From contig JYIP02000003.1 of assembly GCA_001051155.2 (NCBI GenBank), positions 2,790,001 to 2,854,000 of the forward strand: 64,000 nt of DNA. The letters are read 5' to 3'. The position numbers and the translations under genes are program-made. The notes below the pieces were generated by a model, which made no database searches, was not told where the DNA came from, and saw nothing but the letters and a program-made list of their open reading frames with translations. Of this stretch, positions 32,671 to 43,122 are shown one piece after another. Every line of letters begins with the position of its first letter. Positions within the stretch are counted from its first letter, which is position 1. The stretch is from Chrysoporthe austroafricana. Taxonomy: Eukaryota > Ascomycota > Sordariomycetes > Diaporthales > Cryphonectriaceae.

Positions 32671-33023
32671 TTAATCGTTGTGGGTGTTAATATGACAACG
32701 GGAAGACGTGAGACTGGCTTCTGAACTATGAGGCTCTCGATCTATGGGGTCGAGATCCCGCTTCAAATCTAGCAACTCTGGCTTGAGCTTGTTAACAGCT
32801 AGCATTCAGAAGAACTCTCCTCGCAATCGAACCTCTAGCAGCGTGTTGAGGTTCTCCCTCGGGTAATACACTCAGATGGCTGATCAGTAAGACGGTCAAT
32901 CTCCCGCCGACATTCGGTCGGCGAGAGAACCCCGCCGTACCCACCTTGAAGGCGATCATGCAACATGCGTAGTAAGCTTAATACCTCCTTGATAGGTCTC
33001 GTGGCAGCGTCAAGACGCGGATC
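32671..33023 (-). pseudogene. Interrupted coding-like stretch, unknown protein
   Basis: On the minus strand, one frame from 33023 reads DPRLDAATRPIKEVLSLLRM, then LHDRLQGGYGGVLSPTECRR, then EIDRLTDQPSECITR. After a shift of frame near 32855-32870 the reading continues as ENLNTLLEVRLRGEFF, a TGA, then MLAVNKLKPELLDLKRDLDP. The residue make-up and codon choice look protein-like across both frames, which suggests a decayed exon rather than chance. The last part, 32805-32671, is also a 44-codon ATG-started frame that could act as an upstream ORF of the beta-lactamase-fold gene. I do not recognise the family. Confidence 0.35.
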
Positions 33024-33656
33024 CTACGCGGCGAAGCACGTCACTGCATATGCTTTGATGACGCAGCCTTTGACGCAAACACTCAGCGGATAGACTTGTG
33101 GGGAAGCTGAGCGCCAACTATGTATGCGTGACTGGCAAATTTGCATCCTTTGTCCAGTGCGCTACAGAAATTGAAGTGAAGCAGAGCAAGTGCAAACATT
33201 AGTGCTCATCTGCGGAAGAGCTGACGCAGTCTTGTCCTGGCGGACGGGATAGAGGCAGCTGCTTCTTAACTAACTAATCTCGGAAGGGACTGGCTAGAAC
33301 ATGATCACTGCCCGGGCCAGCGCTTCTTTCGTTGCGCCCAAGAACACGAACAGCATAATAGTGGCAGTCAATAATGCTAAGCACAACACCATGTAACAGT
33401 GACGACCTAACCGAGGGGAGCTTCAAGTGGGCAGACGTACAGTGGGTAGTTAACTTTAATGTTAGCTATGGATGAGTGCGCTGCCTCGATTCTTTCCACA
33501 CATTAGAAATGGTCATATTCAGTAATCATGCTTACGAGACCATGTGAAAAGGAATGATCCCGCATTTCTCCTCAGCTATCGATGATATGGGCTCACGAGA
33601 GTCGTGGGTGTGCGAGCCAACGGCACAGCCAAGGCCGTGATGCCTTTCTTTCAGCC

Positions 33657-34025
33657 CTACCCTGTCAAGCTTGGATCTTCCCAAATGACAACGCGGCCAC
33701 TTCGTTTGGCGAGTGTTAGAGTGGCCATGCCACTTGCTACGTCAGGACTGAGTGTTGGGTGGTCCCACCTTGCGGCATGGTCGTGAGCTGGAAAGCTGGG
33801 CCGGATTGCTGATACGATTCGTGGAGGTGGACTGGGGCCCAGCGTTAAAGCAGCTCCGGCTACAGGATCGGAACGAGGCCTGGAAGGGAATGTATGCACT
33901 CGGATTGGGTTGACATACCGAGGAGCATAGCTGAGCTGAGCGACATCTTGATTTCCGCGTAAGAAAGACACCCTTTTCGTAAGAGACGACAGAATACCGT
34001 GATGCAAGTGCAATAGGAGTGGCAT
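33657..34025 (-). other. Unassigned open frame, 122 codons
   Basis: This minus-strand frame with ATG at 34025 lies just downstream of the coiled-coil gene on the same strand, in a different frame. Parts (NPIRVHTFPSRPRSDPVAG, SGMATLTLAKRSGRVVIWED) look protein-like. No family was recognised. It could be a small gene, a relic, or an alternative 3' exon of the upstream gene. Confidence 0.2.
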
Positions 34026-34057
34026 CCGTTGGTCTGAACTCAAGGGTCAAGCCTCCA

Positions 34058-35115
34058 TCAGCACAGACGGGACAAGTCCCTCTTCGCCTCATCGATCTGC
34101 CTCCTCACATCCCGGTGCGCTCTCGCAATCTCCCTAAACCTCCTCTCCTTCACCACATTACCCTCTCCATCGCGTTGGACGCCATACTCCTCCAATTCCG
34201 CCTCAGCCGTCCTGACAGCCTCCCTCAGCCTCCTCTGTCCATCCCGGACGTGATCCGCATAATTTCTCAGCGCCTCCCGCACCTCCGGGGTGTAAATATC
34301 CTTGCGTACACTCCATAGCGCCGACTCCGCGGCAACTTCACCACGTCGCGCTTCCAGGGCCACATCCGCACCGCGGAGCTCCAGGGATCGGGCAACAACG
34401 CCGTGTTTTGCCTCGAGGGAGCGGATGAGGCTGGTTATTGCTTGCGTGTGCTTGTCGAGGAGCGTGATGAGGGAGTTGGCTGCTGCTAACCGGGCCTCGG
34501 CTAGGCGGGTGAATTGCTGACTCGCGGTAGAGGAGAGGTTGTTGATGTGGGCTGGGATGGAGGCGATGTGCCGGTGGAGGAAAGAGGCGTTTGTAGTAGG
34601 GTTCGCTGCCCGGGCGAGCTGGACAGCTGAGGATTGCAAATTGATGGAGACAAGGCTCGCCAGGTCAGGCATGAGATCGTCCAGTGACGAGAAGGGCGGG
34701 CTGGATAGCAATAAGGCAATGTTCTCCTGAGAGAGGTGCTCGGCATTTGTGAGCAACGGTGGCAAGAGTAGTAAGAGGTCCAATAACGGCTCCGGTAAGA
34801 CTGGTGACGAAGGCTTGCCCCTCCTTGCTGCTGCTCTTGGCTCAGGAGGTGCTGCCGACGAGATGGCCTGAGTTAGGAGATGCTGCTTGGCGGATCTTAA
34901 GCGATAGCCATCAAGTTCCTGTCTCAAAGTTAACATGGTATCAATTGGAAGGATATGTAATATACCTTGCGGATCGCATCTCGTTCCCTAGCCGCTTTGC
35001 TCTGGTCGTCCTTGGTCGTCCCGTCCGGATTCAAGATAGCCGCAGTGAGGGTGTTGTACAGAGCGGCAAACTCAGGGTTGCTCTGCAGCACAGCTCCCTC
35101 TACGGGCGGCAGCAT
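34058..35115 (-). CDS. Conserved fungal helical/coiled-coil protein, function unknown
   Basis: Exons (minus) are 35115..34966 and 34918..34058, with a very short 47-bp intron (GTATAT to GAGACAG); the product is 336 residues. It starts MLPPVEGAVLQSNPEFAALY, a motif I associate with a conserved but uncharacterised filamentous-fungal family. The splice joins AARERDAIRK to ELDGYRLRSAKQHLLTQAIS in one helix. The rest is almost entirely predicted helix, rich in Ala, Leu, Arg and Glu, and the last 120 residues (LEARRGEVAAESALWSVRKD onward) look like a coiled coil ending in basic residues. There is no signal peptide or membrane segment. It is head-to-head with the mitochondrial ribosomal protein gene, with 323 bp between the start codons. 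Confidence 0.82.
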
Positions 35116-35438
35116 TGTGCTAGAGCCTGATGAGTTCGACTTGAGTGCCTAGTAGCCCTCGTGTTGGGTAGAGCACTTTACGCGTGTCCTGGAAAGCGAC
35201 GCGTGGTCGCTGGGTGGGGGAGTCGGGTGCTCACGTGACCGATGCCGGACCGCGAGCGGACCTTGGAAATTTCCGGACGAGAGCTTCAGCTTCTCCGGAG
35301 TTCCTGCAGCCTTCAACCGCTGCCAATCGCGCACACTTGCGCCCACGCCCCCAATACGAAGCAACTCATATGGTGAACCCGTCAATGGCCGACCGATAAC
35401 ATCATACACACTATCTTCACCAGACAATTAGCGCCTCC
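35116..35438. promoter_or_regulatory. Divergent intergenic region, 323 bp
   Basis: This region between two start codons must hold both promoters. A CACGTGA E-box-like site lies near 35233. No TATA box is seen, as expected for a housekeeping promoter. Confidence 0.4.
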
Positions 35439-36218
35439 ATGGCTTCCACGCTGCGGTTTGGCCTCCCCAGGCCAGCAACACCCCACCTCCTCCACTCGCA
35501 GCCTACAACCCAGACCTCCTTCGCGATCGCATCAATAGCCTCGAGGACGACACGGTGCTTCAGCGCGTCACCAGCTGCCCTCGCCACCGGCTACCCCCGC
35601 CAGGGCGTCCCCCGCGACCAGCACGGCGCGAGCCTGCCCATCCCCAAGCCGCACGCGCGCGACGAGCACATCCCCGCCTACCCGTACGGCCCGCGCAAGA
35701 TCTACAAGCAGTCCAACGCGGGCCTGTATGGGTCCGCACGGATCCGGTTCGGGAACAACGTGTCCGAGAAGTGGAACGTCAAGACGCACCGCAAGTGGCG
35801 CCCCAACATCCAGCGCAAGCGGCTGTGGTCGCCCGCCCTGCAGTGCTTCGTGCAGACGAGGGTCACCACGCGCGTGCTGCGGACCATCGACAAGTGCGGC
35901 GGCCTGGACGAATACCTGCTCGGTGATAAGGCGCAGCGGCTCAAGGACCTAGGGCCGTGGGGGTGGAAGTTGCGGTGGAGGCTTATGCAGAGTGACGCCG
36001 TGCGGGAAAGGTTCCTCAAGGAGAGGAAACGGTTGGGGTTGGTGCCCAAAACGGAGGTGGAGATCGCAGAGGAGATGCTGGCGGAAGATGCGATGCTGAA
36101 GGCGGCGGATGAGGCCCAGAGGCAGCAGATGCTTGTGGAGATGGATCGTATGCTAGGTGCTGGGGAGGAGTTTATTCTCGGGCAAGATGAGGGCCCCGTG
36201 AGGGACGAGCGGTTATGA
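35439..36218 (+). CDS. MRPL24: Mitochondrial large-subunit ribosomal protein bL28m
   Basis: This is a single exon of 259 residues. The first 45 residues are basic and hydroxylated with few acids (ASRTTRCFSASPAALATGYP), a typical mitochondrial presequence. The L28 core follows: YGSARIRFGNNVSEKWNVKT, then HRKWRPNIQRKRLWSPALQC, then VTTRVLRTIDKCGGLDEYLL, the conserved region binding 23S-type rRNA. A fungal C-terminal extension of about 90 residues is helical and charged. It corresponds to the yeast MRPL24 product of the mitochondrial 54S subunit. Its 3' end is convergent with the tryptophan synthase gene, 211 bp apart. Confidence 0.95.
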   Translation: MASTLRFGLPRPATPHLLHSQPTTQTSFAIASIASRTTRCFSASPAALATGYPRQGVPRDQHGASLPIPKPHARDEHIPAYPYGPRKIYKQSNAGLYGSARIRFGNNVSEKWNVKTHRKWRPNIQRKRLWSPALQCFVQTRVTTRVLRTIDKCGGLDEYLLGDKAQRLKDLGPWGWKLRWRLMQSDAVRERFLKERKRLGLVPKTEVEIAEEMLAEDAMLKAADEAQRQQMLVEMDRMLGAGEEFILGQDEGPVRDERL

Positions 36219-36429
36219 TCTTCCTAGCAGATGAAAGAGCATGGAGTGCATAGAGACTAAGCACGCAAAGAGCATCAGTCGGGAGAGTCCGAGGTGCCAT
36301 GTACGATCCGGTCCATGAACTTTTTTCTATGATCCGAAGCATGTTTATCTACACAGCCGACGCCACGTTTGTAGCTCCTCTTGCCGCCCGCCGCCGACCA
36401 GAGGTCAATAATTCTCTCATAGGTATCGC

Positions 36430-38894
36430 CTAGAACCGCAGGTCCCAACCGATCTTGGGTCCAATCTTGGGCAGCTCATCCGCAACACTCTGCACATCCT
36501 TATCACCACGACCGCTGAGACAGATCACAACATCCTGGTCGGGACTCATCGTCTTTGCCAGCTCGATACCTCCGTAGATACCATGTGCCGACTCTAGCGC
36601 GGGGATGATCCCCTCCAGCTCGCTAATGAGACGGAAGCCCAAGAAAGCCTGCTCATCCGTCGCCGCAATGAACTTGGCGCGCTCACTATCCTTCCAATTT
36701 GACAACTCCGGTCCGACGGCCGGATAATCCAGACCAGCGGACACAGAGTGCGTGTCTTGGATTTGTCCATGCTCGTTCTGGAGCACGTATGTCTTCACAC
36801 CGTGCAGCACACCCTTCGTGCCTCCTGTCAGCGTTGCCGAGTGGCGGTTGGTGTCGAGACCGTCACCACCGGCCTCAACTCCGAGAAGCTTGACGGATGG
36901 GTCGTTTGAGAAGGGGTAGAACATGCCAACAGCGTTGCTACCTCCACCAACACATGCGACGACAGCATCGGGCAGCTTGCCTCGCTTCGCAAGCATCTGT
37001 TCCTTCGTCTCATTACCGATGACGGACTGGAATGTCCGTACGATAGTTGGGAAGGGGTGTGGCCCAATAGCTGATCCGATGATGTAATGTGTGTCCTCGA
37101 GATGCACGACCCAGGACCGCATAGCCTCGTTGACAGCGTCTCGGAGGGTCTTGCTGCCTGCTTCGACAGCAACAACCTTGGCACCCAGAAGCTTCATCCG
37201 AAACACATTCAGAGCTTGCCGCCTCACATCTTCCTGTGAATGGGTCAGCGGCTAGCTTTAAACATTAGTAACGATTCGACTTACCGCGCCCATGTACACA
37301 GTGCACTCCATGCCAAACTTGGCGCATACTGTCGCCGTCGCAACACCGTGTTGACCGGCACCAGTCTCCGCGATGATCTTCGTCTTACCCAATCTCCTCG
37401 CCAACAGGATCTGACCGATAGCATTGTTGATCTTGTGGCTGCCGGTATGGTTCAAATCCTCCCTCTTCAGCCAGATGTTTGCACCACCGGCATGCTTGGT
37501 CAGCCGCTCTGCGAGGTGGAGGTGACCCGGGCGACCCATGTACGGGTAGTACGACCTAAACTCCTCCCAGAACAGCGGGTCGTCCTTGATCTTGTTGAAG
37601 CCCTCCTCTAGCTCGGACAGACAATCCATGAGTGACTCAGGCACATACTGCCCACCGAACTCACCGAAGCGGTCGGGTATCTTGTCGTGCATTTGAGCGA
37701 GCTTCGCCACCAACGCAGCATCGTCACCCTTTACATCGCCATTTGTGACGACCGCACTGACAGTAGGCGTGCTGCTGGGCTCCTTGGCCTGAGCGATGGC
37801 CTCGACGACGCCCACCTCTCTCGTCAAACTCTCCTCGGGCGTTCGGCCGCAAAGGTACGAACAGTACTCCTGAACAGCTTTCGGCCCCTGGCCCTCCGGC
37901 GCCTTCTGTAGCGTAGTGACGATCATGCTGCCTACGACCACGCCGTCCGCAACCTGTGACACGCTGACGAAGTGGTCGTGGGTGGACACACCAAAGCCAA
38001 CAGCGGCGGGCTTATCACCAGAGTACTTCTTGATGCGCTCGAGCAAGTTGGGCAGGTCTGCGTTCATAGTCCCCGACGCCCCGGTGACGCCCATGCGAGA
38101 GACGACATAGATGAACGAGTCGGCGAGCTGACAGAGGATGCGCATGCGGTTCTCGGAGGTTGCCGGCGCGATCAGGGGAATGTAGGAAAGACTGGGGAGC
38201 GGTGAGTAATTGCCCTGCAGGATATGTCTATATTGGGACCCTTGAAGCCTGTGACTCACCCTGCGCTCGAGCAGAGCTGCCGGAAGGAGATGGCCTCCTC
38301 CGGAGGCAGGTCCACGAGAATGAAGCCGTTCACACCGACTTCTTTGCAGTCTTGTAGTAGCCTCTCTTCACCGTACGCGCGCATGGGGTTGTAGTAGCCC
38401 ATCAGCAATACGGGGGCCTTAAGTCCCTGCTTTCGCGAGTCGCGAACGATTTGGAGGGTAGTGGCCAGCGTGACGCCATTTGCGAGGGCGACCTAGTTCT
38501 GGTCAGCGGCGCTGTAGGCATTGGGATCATAGACTGTTCAACTGACGGTATTGGAGGTCTGGATCGTGGGTCCGTCTGCTATGGGGTCTGTAAAGGGCAC
38601 TCCGAGCTCGATGATGTCTGCCGGTCGCAACGCGGTCAGCACGCGGCACAAACTCGAAAGCGAGGCATTCACTGCGTTTGAATCTCACCGGAGCCTCCTT
38701 TCTCCATAGCCAGCAAGATATCAGGCGTGTCCTCCGCCTTGGGGTAGCCGGCGGTCACGTACGTGACCAAGGCGCTCTGTTCGCATAGCGAGCGTCAGTG
38801 ACTACGAGCTCTCCGACGAGGCAGAAGGTGAAAGGGCTAGACATACCCTCTTCTCCGCCTTGCATCGCTGGAAAGTCTGCTTGAGTACCTCCAT
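36430..38894 (-). CDS. TRP5: Bifunctional tryptophan synthase (fused alpha and beta domains)
   Basis: Six exons (minus) are 38894..38847, 38776..38689, 38617..38547, 38492..38260, 38191..37285 and 37233..36430, giving 716 residues; introns are 51-71 bp and all frames close. The enzyme makes L-tryptophan from indole-3-glycerol phosphate and serine in the cytosol. The alpha domain (about 1-250) shows [19 protein letters not shown], the catalytic-residue segment [17 protein letters not shown] and the phosphate site [10 protein letters not shown] linker precedes the beta domain, which begins at [14 protein letters not shown]. It has the PLP lysine in [14 protein letters not shown] and the PLP phosphate loop [14 protein letters not shown]. 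The fused alpha-beta order is diagnostic for fungi. The first exon ([16 protein letters not shown]) matches the usual start. Length is close to that of yeast TRP5. Confidence 0.97.
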
Positions 38895-39574
38895 GGTGGT
38901 CTCACACGTTCAATTGGCTCTGGGGAAAGTATACAAGAGCAGCAGAACACGGAGCGGTAGAGGATGTCAAGGAGGTAGATAGTCTTCTTTGACTCACCAA
39001 ATTTCTCATTCAGAGTCAAAAGACAGACAACGACCCCTGCACCGATCCCCGGCCCCGCGTTCGGGCCCTAGCATCTGCAGACTGCCCCTCAGTGTCCACT
39101 GCGATGATGACACTGTCCCGCTATCGATATCGCTATCGCCACCCCTATGTGGGCCTGTCCCAGGTAAGTGACAAAGGGCGGCACGATGTAGGCTTTTCAA
39201 GAGATAGAGACGAAAATGCTAGACACCTTTTCGAAAAGAGTTGTCTTGCCCAGACTTCACAGGCACACGCGAGAGAGCCTGGAATGCACAGTTTTGATTT
39301 TCAGCTACAAATTTTGCAACTTGTCTGTCTGATACTCCTGAACCGTTAACACACAAACCATGGCGTGTTAAGTACTTTAAACGTGCCTCAGTGAATGTGT
39401 ATCATTGTATGCCTCTGGTGGATGCTGGATGTTCCCACTTGGAAAAGATGAGAATGAAATCCATAACAAAGCTGATCGTGTCTGTTCATCCAATGCAATT
39501 CCATATACTGATGCTATTATCAAATCTTTGGAACGGTATAAACAGCAGCAAAAGGAAAAAAAACCAGGCTCGTT
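38895..39574. other. Intergenic, 680 bp
   Basis: The left part is the promoter side of tryptophan synthase; the right part is the 3' flank of prm1. It includes a degenerate TATCGATATCGCTATCGCCA repeat near 39121-39140. No gene was recognised. Confidence 0.5.
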
Positions 39575-42139
39575 CTATTTGTCCCCGTCCTCTGCGAAGA
39601 AGTGACCTCTTCGCGGAGTCAGGCTGTTTGCGATATCCCTTGATTCGCGGACCACTTGGGAATTTATCTCATCTTCCTCATTGTCAATCGCATAAACGTC
39701 ATCGCCGAAAGGGTCTCCTTCGGACATTGACTGAGCCTCCCCATGCCCAGGGGCCCCCTTCTCTTTTACAGGACAGTCCTCAACTACTGACTTCTCGCCC
39801 GGAACCGTTATCTCGGAAATTTCGGGCGCAGATGAACTGCCCATGGTGCATCGTCCCTGCTCAGCCTCGCCAGGTAATCTGTGGACGTAAAGAATATCAA
39901 ATCGTCAGCCTCTTAAAGTCCATATTTCCCAAACGTTCTGTCTCCAAAATAGGTTGCATACCGTTCTCCAAAACAGCACATCCTCAGCGCAGCCTGTGCG
40001 ACCGCAAAAAGGACGTAGGCGATGTATATCAGCAGTAACACGAGCGCGATCAGACCCTCCGTGATGATACCGGTCTGCAGCGTGGCGATGACCTTGTCGA
40101 CGGCGCCTGTGATGTCGTCTGCCGTACTATTGCCCGAACTGGCGAACAGGGTGGCCAGGCTCGAGTTGCCCCCAGCCGCGTCGTTCGCACCCAAGGAGAA
40201 GACGTCCGTGGGGAATTCGGGAAACGAGACCTGGGCGTGCTCGTGTACCCAGGCCATTCCCTCCTTGACTTTGTCCAACTTGTCGAACAGGATACAACCA
40301 AGCAGCGCGTTGGCGAAGTTCTCTAGCTCAGGAACGGCGTTGAGGGCTTCCCCGAGAACTTTCTCCGTTTGGTTCTCGAAGATGTTGATTACGTTGATTA
40401 TGGCGTCTGTCGAATTGGAGACGTATATGAGGACCTTATCGTTGATGTCGTTCTGGAAACCCTGTATGACTTGATTGCTCTCATTTGCCCACGTCGTCGA
40501 GATACCTTCTAGCTTGTCAACGACCTCCGTGACGAAGCCACCCACCTCTTGTTCAAGAGCCGGCGCCTCTTTCTGAATAGCTTTCATGACGAAGAACTGA
40601 CAGAGGACTGAGATCCCCCCAGCGATCGCCAGCGATAAAACAAACAACGCGGTGTAGGTTGTCGCATAAGCGATGCACCATCGGATGAGCATCTGCCGCT
40701 TTGGGTCTTTCGAGACTTTCTCCGAGATCCAGAGGCCAGTTCGCGCCGTCAGAGGGCGACCTGCGATATAAACAACATCCATTGGCTCGCGATGGGAGAG
40801 GGTCTGTGCCATTGCCAACGACCTTCGGTATCTCTTCACTTCCCACCATGCTATGAAGACGGCAGCAAGGATAGCCAGAACAACCAGGCCAACAGCGGCA
40901 ATTATTTTGGCGTCCTTGATGATTGTGAAAAGGGCTTCGAAGAATTGAGTGAGGGTGTCGTTGCCTGTGCAAAATGTGAGGGTCTGCTTGCTTGCTGTGG
41001 GAAAGACAGATGGGTGCATGGTCCAATTCCCGATGGACTCGTTCAGCAGTGCCCCTACAGTCGTGAAAGGGATACTGATAACTTTCTGGACGTCCGCCTC
41101 AAGCTGATCGAAATCTGGGACACTCTTGTTGAATTCATTGATCGCGGCAATAGTTTGATTTGCGTCGATGCCCTGATAACTCTTCAGCGAAGCCACGCCG
41201 GTTTGGAGAGCATCTACGCTGGGCCAACTTATAGAGGGAACGAGCGGTATGTCTTCGACGACGTGTTTGACCTGTTCGATGGCATTATCCACCCCCGAAA
41301 CGGCATTGCTCAGACCGTCTGCGATGTCCTTAAGGCCCGCGCTCAACTCCTTGGTCAAACCTTCAATGGCTACCGAAGTAACGCTTAAGAGACCGTGAAT
41401 AAAATCATCAGCCACACAGGTTATTGTGCCGTATTCTAGGTTAATAAACCACATGATCATCTGAGAGACGGCGTTGACGATCATTATCAAAAGTTTGACC
41501 AGGCCGCGTACGGTGTCAGTGACGCCCCCAGCGACAAGCTTGTTAACTATAGGTGCGGCGATTAGCAATTACACAAAATGACAAAGAGGTAGACCTCCCG
41601 CGGATGGGAATGGCATAGGCTCGAAGACCCTCTGGCTTCATTACTTGGGAAATATGAGACTTACCGCCGGTAGAGAGATAGTGGGGCATCGAGGCCACAG
41701 CAGAGCCGATGTCCTCGACCTTCGAACACGCTGCCTTCGCTTCCTGCTGTGCATTAATGAGATCTGTGTTCAAGCCGCTGAACAAAATGAACATCCGTGC
41801 GAGGATCAGCAGTAGTAACACGGTGAATCGGTTGATCGGGATCTGCGTCAATCTCGCACGAAGGCCAAGGTAAGGTGTGATCTCTCCGGGGAGTGCAGGG
41901 CGGTACAGCTGTCCTCGACTCTGCGCCTGCTTGAAATCGTCCATCTCAAAGGATTCCTCGTGGCGAGGAGGCGATCCTGGTTGGTCTATTCCAAGGGAGC
42001 CATCGTTGAATGGACGGTCCATTCTGCCGAATGGATGCTGGTCGAACGGCTGATCATGACCAGGAGGAAATGCGGAGGACCACGCGTCTTGCGGCTGGGA
42101 ATCCTCCCGTCCAGCGGGGGATCTTCTGGAGGAGAGCAT
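39575..42139 (-). CDS. prm1: Plasma membrane fusion protein Prm1
   Basis: Exons (minus) are 42139..41665, 41546..39962 and 39878..39575 (introns 118 and 83 bp); the product is 787 residues. Prm1 promotes plasma membrane merger during mating and hyphal fusion. The cytosolic N-terminus (about 95 residues, polar) leads to membrane segment 1 (NRFTVLLLLILARMFILFSG). After the first splice (LSTGVNKLVAGG), segment 2 is LLIMIVNAVSQMIMWFI, segment 3 is VGLVVLAILAAVFIAWW, segment 4 is TALFVLSLAIAGGISVLC and segment 5 is LIALVLLLIYIAYVLFAV. Two large extracellular helical loops with N-glycosylation sites lie between segments 2/3 and 4/5, as in the family. The last intron is inferred; if retained, the protein ends 16 residues later at a stop at 39913, without the acidic 100-residue cytosolic tail. 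Confidence 0.9.
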
Positions 42140-43122
42140 CTCGAGGAAGGGAATCGGTGAGGCGAGGGATGTATCTCGACTCAGTCCACCTGGGAAGCGG
42201 AATATCGGTCAGGGAGTCGAAAGTCGAAACGAAAGACGCAACTGAGAGAAAGCCGTTGTGAGACCCGTAATGAACGCAGCGCTTTGATGTACTCGTAGAG
42301 AGAGGTTGGCGAACAAGAATATGTAGTTAATAAAGGTGGCATATCAGGCTTGAATTTCTATAAAAGAAATAGGCCGAGATGTACAAACTTGGAAGCAAAG
42401 AAACAAAGAAGATCCATCTTTAAACAAAAGAAACTGAATTATATGCTGGACAGTCAAGCCGTTGTTGCTGTTAGTCGTGAGTGTTCCTGAATCATGAGCC
42501 ATGTGGGAAATCAATTGAAGTGGTACAATGGGTGAAGTGAGCCCACAATGGGCCGCTCATTGGGGAGGGAGGAAGACCATCAGGCGCATTGAGCTTAAGA
42601 AGGTTGAAGCAAAATTGAGCGACCGAGGCCTGTAACAGTCTCCCTTAGAAGCCACAGGCGTGTGAGCTACGAGAAATTGGGCACACAAGATGAGAGCAGC
42701 GGATTGATCGAACGCTGCGTCCCGTCACTGGCGAGATGCAGTCAGAGCTGCGGTCCTTCGTGATTGTTTCAACCGTGGGATGAGAAGCGCTCTGCCATTC
42801 AGCAGGGTCCGACAAACAACAGTTTGGACCTTTGCGCACAGCTTGAGTGGATTGGGTCAACGGTACAGAAGCGAAATCGACAGTCGGTCCCCAAAACCTT
42901 GGAATTGCCCTCTTTCGGCCAAGGTGAGACGTCCCGCACAGAGGGCTGACGGAAAGATATTTGTGAAATGCAGACACTGGTGGTGCCTCACACCCATTTT
43001 GTGGCGTAAGTACCTTTTGATCTGAGTTGATTTAATCCACTCCATATACCCCCGTCAGCTTCGTAAATCTATCTATGTACAGTGTTCCTCAGAGACTCAA
43101 AATCATCCACGCTTCTGCTTAG
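42140..43122. other. Intergenic, about 1 kb
   Basis: This is the promoter side of prm1 and the 3' flank of the aspartic protease gene. It has A-rich patches around 42360-42430. No gene was recognised. Confidence 0.5.

Larger units (their letters stand above)
32536..34057. other. Intergenic, 1.5 kb, with coding-like relics on the minus strand
   Basis: This is the promoter side of the beta-lactamase-fold gene and the 3' side of the coiled-coil gene. It contains a coding-like but interrupted minus-strand stretch at 32671-33023. It also has an unassigned minus-strand frame at 33657-34025. The 33100-33600 part shows nothing recognisable. Confidence 0.5.

Noticed and set aside
32740..32860. tRNA-like pieces around 32750-32850
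   Set aside because: A TTCGATT loop is present, but the T-stem does not pair and no acceptor stem or anticodon arm could be folded by eye.
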